Shown here one piece after another: positions 1 through 4,255 of a stretch of DNA of 7,005 nt. The position numbers were made by a program, and so were the translations under genes. This DNA comes from Deltaproteobacteria bacterium (GTDB taxonomy: Bacteria; Desulfobacterota; Dissulfuribacteria; Dissulfuribacterales; UBA3076). Positions within the stretch are counted from its first letter, which is position 1. The number at the start of each line of letters is the position of its first letter. Location of the stretch: positions 1 through 7,005 of the forward strand of contig JALTHV010000298.1 of NCBI GenBank assembly GCA_027004315.1, written 5' to 3'. The notes beneath the pieces are model-generated. The model was not told the DNA's origin. It saw only the letters and a program-made list of their open reading frames with translations, and ran no database searches.

Positions 1-150
1 AAAGGCTAACAGCCTACAGCCTAAAAGGCTAACAGCCTACAGCCTAAAAGGCTAACAGCCTACAGCCTAAAAGGCTAACAGCCTACAGCCTAAAAGGCTA
101 ACAGCCTACAGCCTAAAAGGCTAACAGCCTACAGCCTAAAAGGCTAACAG
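1..150. repeat. 23-bp perfect tandem repeat upstream of cheA
   Basis: Six identical 23-bp copies (1-23, 24-46, 47-69, 70-92, 93-115, 116-138) are followed by the first 12 bases of a seventh (139-150). Each unit starts AAAGGCTAACAG and ends CCTACAGCCTA. Within a unit AGGCT-AAC-AGCCT can form a 5-bp stem. Across the unit junction AGCCT-AAA-AGGCT can form a competing stem of equal size, so the array is a chain of alternative small hairpins. The period is not a multiple of three and every frame on both strands meets stop codons, so it is not protein-coding. There are no unique spacers, so it is not a CRISPR array. It begins at base 1 and probably continues to the left of the window. Its last bases run into the cheA ribosome-binding region. 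Confidence 0.97.
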
Positions 151-154
151 GATG
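149..154 (+). promoter_or_regulatory. Weak ribosome-binding site of cheA
   Basis: AGGATG lies 9 bases before the ATG at 164 and is the best Shine-Dalgarno-like match there. Its first two bases belong to the last partial repeat copy. The in-frame GTG at 155 is followed at once by TGA and cannot be the start. The next in-frame ATG, at 182, has no better upstream match. Confidence 0.45.
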
Positions 155-163
155 GTGTGAATT

Positions 164-2347
164 ATGGAATGTGATTCTTTGATGAATTTGATTGACGGCA
201 TGGCCTCTGAATTTTTATTCCTGGAGACTAAGGAAATTGATATACCGACTGCGGGCAAATTACTCAATAGCCTGGATAAGATAATAAAAGAGGCAGATGC
301 CCTGAATATAGATCAGTTGAAGAGAGTGGCCAGTGGATTGAATAGTCTCCTGGAGAAGATCGTCCTTGATAGTATAGAGGATAAAGAGGCAGGATTTAAG
401 ATCCTTGAAAAAGGGATCCCCCTGATGCAGGAGATCGGTGACAGTTTCAGGAATAGCGGCAGTTATGAGGGTGACATCGATGGTTTTATGGAGTCACTTG
501 CCGCACTTACAGGGGATCACGTAGAGAAAGACGTGCCTGAGGCCGAGGCCTCTCAGAAAGAATCACAGCCATCTGGAGAGGCCGAGCCAGGAGATGAGTC
601 ATTATTGAAAGATTTTGTCATTGAAAGCCTGGAATACATCGATGAGATCGAAGTAAATACATTGAATCTGGAACAGGAACCCGAAAACAAAGATCATATC
701 AATGCCATCTTCAGGCCGTTTCATTCCATCAAGGGGGTAGCTGCCTTTCTCAATCTGGAAGAGATCCGCGACCTTGCCCATGACCTGGAGACCCTCCTGG
801 ACCAGGCAAGAAATGACGAACTACCAGTGACCTCCCAGGTTATAGATGTAGTCCTGGATGGAAGTGATGCCTTGAAGGCAATGATTGGCAGGTTGAGAGA
901 TAAGCTGGAAGGTAAGGCCCCAGGACCCCTGGAGATAGATATCCCTGCCATAAGGAAGCGGATAAGGGCCGTTGAACAAGGGATTTCGGATACAGAGGGG
1001 ACAAAGAGACTGGGAGAGATACTGGTCGAGGATGGTGCCATAACACAGGAGTCCGTGGAAGAGGGCCTGAAAGTTGTGCAGACAGACCCCTCAAAGAAGA
1101 TAGGGGAGGTCTTGATAGGTAAAGGCAAGGTCAGCCCGAAGCAGGTATCTCAGGCCCTGAGAAAACAGAAGACTCGAGCCATGGACACCGCTACGATAAG
1201 GGTAGATGTAAAGAAGCTGGATGACCTCATCGATATGGTTGGCGAGCTGGTCATTACCCAGGCAATGATCAGGCAGAATCCTGCTATTCAATCGAATGTC
1301 GACAGGAAATTGGTCAAGGACGTCTCTCAACTATCCAGCATCACATCAGAACTCCAGAGGACATCTACCAGCTTGAGGATGGTGCCGATCAAGCAGACAT
1401 TTCAGAGGATGTCCCGTCTGGTAAGAGACCTCTCTAGAGAGCTCGGGAAATCGGTTGGCGTCGTTATGGAGGGCGAGGACACGGACATAGACAAAAATAT
1501 GATAGACGAGATATATAACCCCCTTGTGCACATGATACGGAATGCAGTAGATCATGGCATAGAGCCCAGGGAGGAACGGATAAAATTGGGAAAACCTGAG
1601 AAGGGCCTGATTCAGCTCAAGGCCTATCACAGGGGCGGCAATATTGTGATCGAGATATCTGATGACGGAAGGGGCCTGGACAGAGACAAGATACTGAAAA
1701 AGGCCATTGAAGAAGGGATCATTGATAGTTCACAGGGGCTTTCAGATCAGGAAATCTATAAATTGATTTTTCGCCCTGGTATCTCTACTGCCAGGGAGGT
1801 AACGGATGTCTCAGGCAGGGGAGTCGGGATGGATGTAGTGAAACAGGCAGTGGAAAAATTGTCTGGGAAGATAGAAATTAATAGTATTTATGGTAAAGGG
1901 ACCAGTATTATGACGTTTTTCCCGCTTACCATGGCCATTATTGATGGTATAACTGTGAGGGTAGGTAGAGAGAGATATATCATCCCTACCAGTGCCATCA
2001 AACAACTGCTGCGTCCTCCCAAGGAGTCCTACAACAATGTGGTTGGTAAAGGTGAAATGATAAATGTAATGGGCGACCTTATGCCCTTGGTGAGATTACA
2101 TGAACTATTTGGCATAGAGTGTGAGCATAGAGAGCCCTGGGAGGCCATAATAGCAGTCATTGAGGCCGAAGACAGGTCTAAGTGCATAATGGTAGATGAA
2201 ATTGTAGGTGAAGAGGAAGTAGTGATCAAGAGCCTGGGTGAGAGTTTGAAAGATATCAAGGGGATCTCCAGCGGTGCCATCCTGGGAGACGGTAACGTGG
2301 GACTGATATTGGACCCAGAGGGTCTGTTTGAATTGAGTGAGATGTAG
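164..2347 (+). CDS. cheA: Chemotaxis histidine kinase CheA with a non-standard N-terminal half
   Basis: CheA is the cytoplasmic kinase that couples chemoreceptors to CheY. It autophosphorylates on the P1 histidine and passes the phosphate on. The 727-aa protein has a helical N-terminal region without a recognisable phospho-histidine (about 1-115), then an acidic linker. A P1/HPt domain follows (about 145-250) with His187 in the FHSIKG motif. In the place of the usual P2 domain are two tandem 30-residue repeats (about 282-306 and 312-336, RLGEIL and KIGEVL). The P3 dimerisation helices are at about 344-405. The P4 ATPase carries an N box (HMIRNAVDHG, Asn460), a G1 box (DDGRG, 500-504), an F box (FRPG, 536-539) and a G2 box (GRGVG, 551-555). 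A CheW-like P5 domain occupies about 590-725. All catalytic boxes look intact. It leads cheY by 38 bp, so an operon is likely. No promoter is visible between the tandem repeat and the gene. The identity as CheA is secure; the roles of residues 1-115 and 282-336 are unknown. Confidence 0.97.
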   Translation: MECDSLMNLIDGMASEFLFLETKEIDIPTAGKLLNSLDKIIKEADALNIDQLKRVASGLNSLLEKIVLDSIEDKEAGFKILEKGIPLMQEIGDSFRNSGSYEGDIDGFMESLAALTGDHVEKDVPEAEASQKESQPSGEAEPGDESLLKDFVIESLEYIDEIEVNTLNLEQEPENKDHINAIFRPFHSIKGVAAFLNLEEIRDLAHDLETLLDQARNDELPVTSQVIDVVLDGSDALKAMIGRLRDKLEGKAPGPLEIDIPAIRKRIRAVEQGISDTEGTKRLGEILVEDGAITQESVEEGLKVVQTDPSKKIGEVLIGKGKVSPKQVSQALRKQKTRAMDTATIRVDVKKLDDLIDMVGELVITQAMIRQNPAIQSNVDRKLVKDVSQLSSITSELQRTSTSLRMVPIKQTFQRMSRLVRDLSRELGKSVGVVMEGEDTDIDKNMIDEIYNPLVHMIRNAVDHGIEPREERIKLGKPEKGLIQLKAYHRGGNIVIEISDDGRGLDRDKILKKAIEEGIIDSSQGLSDQEIYKLIFRPGISTAREVTDVSGRGVGMDVVKQAVEKLSGKIEINSIYGKGTSIMTFFPLTMAIIDGITVRVGRERYIIPTSAIKQLLRPPKESYNNVVGKGEMINVMGDLMPLVRLHELFGIECEHREPWEAIIAVIEAEDRSKCIMVDEIVGEEEVVIKSLGESLKDIKGISSGAILGDGNVGLILDPEGLFELSEM

Positions 2348-2374
2348 GGCTAAAAGTATCAATATTATAGAGAT

Positions 2375-2381
2375 AGAGGTG
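2375..2381 (+). promoter_or_regulatory. Ribosome-binding site of cheY
   Basis: AGAGGTG ends 4 bases before the ATG at 2386. This supports that start over the in-frame ATG at 2404, which is preceded only by A-rich sequence. Confidence 0.6.
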
Positions 2382-2385
2382 TATC

Positions 2386-2778
2386 ATGGATTTTGATAAA
2401 AAGATGAGGATATTGGTAGTTGATGATTTTGCCACGATGAGAAAGGTCATTAGAAACCTCTTGAGTCAGATTGGGTATCAAGAGGTCATAGAGGCCGAAG
2501 ATGGTGTCTCTGCCTTGAGGGAATTGAGGTCGCAAAAGATAGACTTTATCATCTCAGACTGGAATATGCCCAATATGTCTGGGATTGATTTTCTGAAGGC
2601 CGTGAGGGCGGATAGCAAATTTAGCAGTATACCCTTTCTGATGGTTACAGCAGAGTCTCTCAAAGATAACGTTGTAGAGGCAGTCAAGGCAGGTGTCAGT
2701 AATTATATTGTAAAGCCCTTTACTGCCGAGGTCCTGAATAAAAAGATCGAAAAGATTATAGAGAAGATGAAAGGCTAG
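2386..2778 (+). CDS. cheY: Chemotaxis response regulator CheY
   Basis: This is a single-domain receiver of 130 aa with no output domain. It is phosphorylated by CheA and, in the flagellar paradigm, binds the motor switch protein FliM to change rotation. The acidic pocket is Asp13-Asp14, the phospho-acceptor is Asp58 in SDWNMPNM, and the switch residues Thr88 and Tyr107 and the conserved Lys110 (VKPFTA) are all present. They sit one position later than the corresponding E. coli CheY residues (D12, D13, D57, T87, Y106, K109). Stretches such as VVDDF, RNLL, EAEDGV, SDWNMPNM, LMVTAE and VKPFTA closely match enteric CheY from memory, which argues for a flagellar-motor CheY rather than a generic receiver. 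The gene sits between cheA (38-bp gap) and the cheX-like gene (4-bp gap). Confidence 0.97.
   Translation: MDFDKKMRILVVDDFATMRKVIRNLLSQIGYQEVIEAEDGVSALRELRSQKIDFIISDWNMPNMSGIDFLKAVRADSKFSSIPFLMVTAESLKDNVVEAVKAGVSNYIVKPFTAEVLNKKIEKIIEKMKG
2770..2774 (+). promoter_or_regulatory. Ribosome-binding site of the cheX-like gene, inside the cheY end
   Basis: AAAGG overlaps the last codons of cheY and lies 8 bases before the ATG at 2783. With only 4 bases between the cheY stop and this start, translational coupling of the two genes is likely. Confidence 0.5.
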
Positions 2779-2782
2779 GCCC

Positions 2783-3247
2783 ATGAATGTCAAATTTATC
2801 AATCCCTTTTTGGATGCAACCCTGTATGTATTGAAGACCATGGCCTCTATTGAACCAGTACCGGGTAAACCATATCTCAAAAAGGATAATCTGGCCAGAG
2901 GTGATGTCTCTGGGATAATAGGTTTTACAGGGGCAGTGACTGGTTCAATGGCCTTGAGTTTTTCTGAAAGATGTATACTGAATATCGTTTCAAATATCTT
3001 AGGTGAAACGATGCGAGAGATCAATGGTGAGATTGAGGATGCCGTTGGTGAGATCACAAATATGGTCTCAGGTGTGGCCAGAAAGGACCTGGAATCGCTC
3101 GGCCTGAGCATCTCGGCTGCAATCCCTACTGTAATCTCAGGCAAGAATCACTCGATTTCTCACATCGTGAGTGCCCCAAGTATTATTATCCCATTTGAGA
3201 CACAGGAAGGCCCCTTTGTGGTGGATGTCTCAATAAAAGAGAAGTGA
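2783..3247 (+). CDS. cheX: CheX-like CheY-P phosphatase
   Basis: This 154-aa protein belongs to the CheC/CheX/FliY phosphatase family, whose members dephosphorylate CheY-P and so end the motor signal. The diagnostic feature is one E-x-x-N motif at Glu90 and Asn93, within DAVGEITNMVSG on the long central helix. CheC usually has two such motifs and CheX one, so CheX is the better label. The N-terminal FINPFLDATLYVL, the strand GIIGFTGAVTGSMALSFS (44-61) and the C-terminal strand FVVDVSIKEK fit the same fold. Known CheX proteins of this class act as dimers; this is family knowledge, not visible here. It follows cheY by 4 bp, so kinase, regulator and phosphatase are encoded together. Its 3' end faces the PilZ gene. 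Confidence is high for the family and a little lower for CheX against a CheC variant. Confidence 0.9.
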   Translation: MNVKFINPFLDATLYVLKTMASIEPVPGKPYLKKDNLARGDVSGIIGFTGAVTGSMALSFSERCILNIVSNILGETMREINGEIEDAVGEITNMVSGVARKDLESLGLSISAAIPTVISGKNHSISHIVSAPSIIIPFETQEGPFVVDVSIKEK

Positions 3248-3271
3248 TGACCATTCACATTTCCCCGACAG

Positions 3272-4054
3272 TTACGCTGAACTAAGCCGAAGGATCTCTC
3301 TCTGTCTTTTAAATACATATTTGATGATCATTTCTCGATCATCTTCTGATAATTCTATAAATTTGACAGCAATACAATATCTGTCTTTTTTCTTTGTGAC
3401 TCTTGTTATTTTGCCAAGGACATCTATCTGAGTTTGAGTAGACAAGGGCAAGAAGATCCTAAGGGCAATAATATCACCGATTGAAAAAGCCTGATCCACA
3501 GTAAATCTTAGTCCAGCACCACTAATATTTATATATTCATTCTTAATAAGTGAATATTTTTTAGTGGTTTTATCTTCTAATATATCTAAAATATGGTCTA
3601 TTTTTAGATTTAGTTGATATATGAGTTTATATAGTAACTTTAGATTAACTTCTTCGATTTCAGGTACCTTGAAAGATTCACCAAATATCTGTTCATATAT
3701 AACAGGTGCCCTGTATTTATTATACTCTTCTTGTGAAATCTTTTTGTAGGCAACCTTTAGTATATTGTCTACTCTTACATAGTTTCTGTGGAAGACTTTA
3801 GTAGCTCTAACTTCTGGAAATTTCTCTGAATCTATAACATTGTAGCATATAGTATTTCCTAAAACATAAATGTCTGTGCCAACTGGAGGGGTCATTTTTT
3901 TGTCATTTTCTTCAAACTCAAGGACTATCGTATTATCTGAGGAATCTTTCACATGGGCTCTGGTATTTATTATTTTGTTATGATAAATAAAATTGACATC
4001 TAATTCACTTCCTGGCTTGAGTTGAACCTGGCCCTGTTCACTGCTGGATCTCAT
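3272..4054 (-). CDS. PilZ-domain c-di-GMP receptor, YcgR/FlgZ-like, with an internal insertion
   Basis: This is a 260-aa cytoplasmic protein with no signal peptide or membrane segment. PilZ proteins bind cyclic di-GMP, and YcgR/FlgZ types act on flagellar motors. The N-terminal part (about 8-85, beta-rich) looks like the barrel that precedes PilZ in YcgR-type proteins. The c-di-GMP motifs are present as R-x-x-x-R (Arg90 to Arg94, HRNYVR) and N-x-S-x-x-G (Asn176, Ser178, Gly181). They are about 80 residues apart, where PilZ domains usually have a few tens. The extra piece contains a helix-forming stretch (about 137-161, LLYKLIYQLNLKIDHILDIL). The rest of the barrel runs to about 235, then a basic tail with KRQREILR. 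The start is set by AAGGAG (4064-4069). The gene converges on the cheX-like gene and diverges from the SPOR-TPR gene behind a sigma-54-type promoter. Whether it acts on the motor is inference from its neighbours. Confidence 0.85.
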   Translation of the reverse strand: MRSSSEQGQVQLKPGSELDVNFIYHNKIINTRAHVKDSSDNTIVLEFEENDKKMTPPVGTDIYVLGNTICYNVIDSEKFPEVRATKVFHRNYVRVDNILKVAYKKISQEEYNKYRAPVIYEQIFGESFKVPEIEEVNLKLLYKLIYQLNLKIDHILDILEDKTTKKYSLIKNEYINISGAGLRFTVDQAFSIGDIIALRIFLPLSTQTQIDVLGKITRVTKKKDRYCIAVKFIELSEDDREMIIKYVFKRQREILRLSSA

Positions 4055-4063
4055 AGAATTTAA

Positions 4064-4069
4064 CTCCTT
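4064..4069 (-). promoter_or_regulatory. Strong ribosome-binding site of the PilZ gene
   Basis: Read on the minus strand this is AAGGAG, 9 bases before the ATG at 4054. It is the clearest Shine-Dalgarno sequence in the window and fixes the start. Confidence 0.8.
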
Positions 4070-4092
4070 AATCGTAACTGTCTCAATAATAC

Positions 4093-4108
4093 AGCATTTT
4101 TTGTGCCA
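4093..4108 (-). promoter_or_regulatory. Sigma-54 (-24/-12) promoter of the PilZ gene
   Basis: The minus strand reads TGGCACAAAAAATGCT. Against the sigma-54 consensus TGGCAC-N5-TTGCW it matches ten of eleven fixed positions, and the invariant GG and GC are exactly 10 bases apart. Transcription would start near 4082, leaving a leader of about 27 bases that contains the AAGGAG site. Both the spacing and the position relative to the gene fit. Sigma-54 promoters require an AAA+ activator, so this gene is probably under a specific regulator. Confidence 0.75.
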
Positions 4109-4110
4109 TA

Positions 4111-4140
4111 TCAGGGTAGCCTTTCTCAGGGTTTCAGGAG
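4111..4140. repeat. TCAGGGT direct repeats in the divergent control region
   Basis: TCAGGGT occurs at 4111-4117 and 4126-4132, 15 bases apart, with a related TCAGGAG at 4134-4140. The cluster lies just upstream of the minus-strand -24 element and about 95-120 bases upstream of the plus-strand start predicted from its -12 element. It could be a regulator-binding site. The units are short and chance is not excluded. Confidence 0.3.
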
Positions 4141-4145
4141 CATAG

Positions 4146-4158
4146 CTTGATGCACAAG
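4146..4158. promoter_or_regulatory. Possible shared enhancer or operator dyad
   Basis: CTTG-N5-CAAG is a small inverted repeat centred at 4152. That is about 70 bases upstream of the predicted minus-strand start (near 4082) and 80 upstream of the predicted plus-strand start (near 4233). This is a typical distance for a sigma-54 activator site serving both sides. TGAT-N7-ATCA (4148-4162) overlaps it. The dyad is only four bases per arm, so the call is tentative. Confidence 0.25.
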
Positions 4159-4205
4159 ATCAGACACTCTGCCCATTAATCCCTTGAAGGCTTATGTAGA
4201 GAGAA

Positions 4206-4222
4206 TTGGTATATAAATTGCT
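4206..4222 (+). promoter_or_regulatory. Sigma-54 (-24/-12) promoter of the SPOR-TPR gene
   Basis: The plus strand reads TTGGTATATAAATTGCT. GG (4208-4209) and GC (4220-4221) are exactly 10 bases apart, the -12 block TTGCT is perfect, and the -24 block TGGTAT keeps T, G, G and A of TGGCAC with the common pyrimidine changes. A start near 4233 would give a leader of about 20-30 bases, depending on the start codon. It is less perfect at -24 than the minus-strand promoter, but the pairing of two such sites facing outward strengthens both. Confidence 0.65.
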
Positions 4223-4224
4223 TT

Positions 4225-4244
4225 TAGTCTTTTATAATAGACTA
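4225..4244 (+). repeat. Inverted repeat over the predicted transcription start
   Basis: TAGTCT (4225-4230) and AGACTA (4239-4244) are perfect 6-bp arms around an 8-base AT-rich centre that includes TATAAT. The dyad directly follows the -12 element and covers the expected start of the SPOR-TPR transcript. It could therefore be an operator or a site that affects promoter melting. Confidence 0.4.
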
Positions 4245-4255
4245 TCTTATTGCTA

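Noticed and set aside
1..150. CRISPR array
   Set aside because: The 23-bp units are directly adjacent with no unique spacers; this is a simple tandem repeat.
721..2450. Several minus-strand open frames opposite cheA
   Set aside because: They overlap a fully conserved CheA coding frame, encode no recognisable domains and lack ribosome-binding sites; they are shadows.
2554..3144. A 196-aa minus-strand frame opposite cheY and the cheX-like gene
   Set aside because: It spans two well-supported genes with conserved catalytic motifs on the plus strand and has no family resemblance of its own.
3248..3306. Bidirectional terminator between the convergent cheX-like and PilZ genes
   Set aside because: No compact GC-rich stem is present. 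GACAG and CTGTC followed by TTTT are over 30 bases apart with only five pairs.
4086..4114. Sigma-70 promoter for the PilZ gene (minus strand CTGATA, 17-base spacer, TATTAT)
   Set aside because: The -35 matches only four of six positions and it overlaps the much stronger -24/-12 element. It is kept only as an alternative.
4233..4238. TATAAT as a sigma-70 -10 box for the SPOR-TPR gene
   Set aside because: No -35 match lies at 16-18 bases upstream; the nearest, TTGGTA at 4206, is 21 bases away. The sigma-54 element explains the site better, though a weak second promoter is not excluded.
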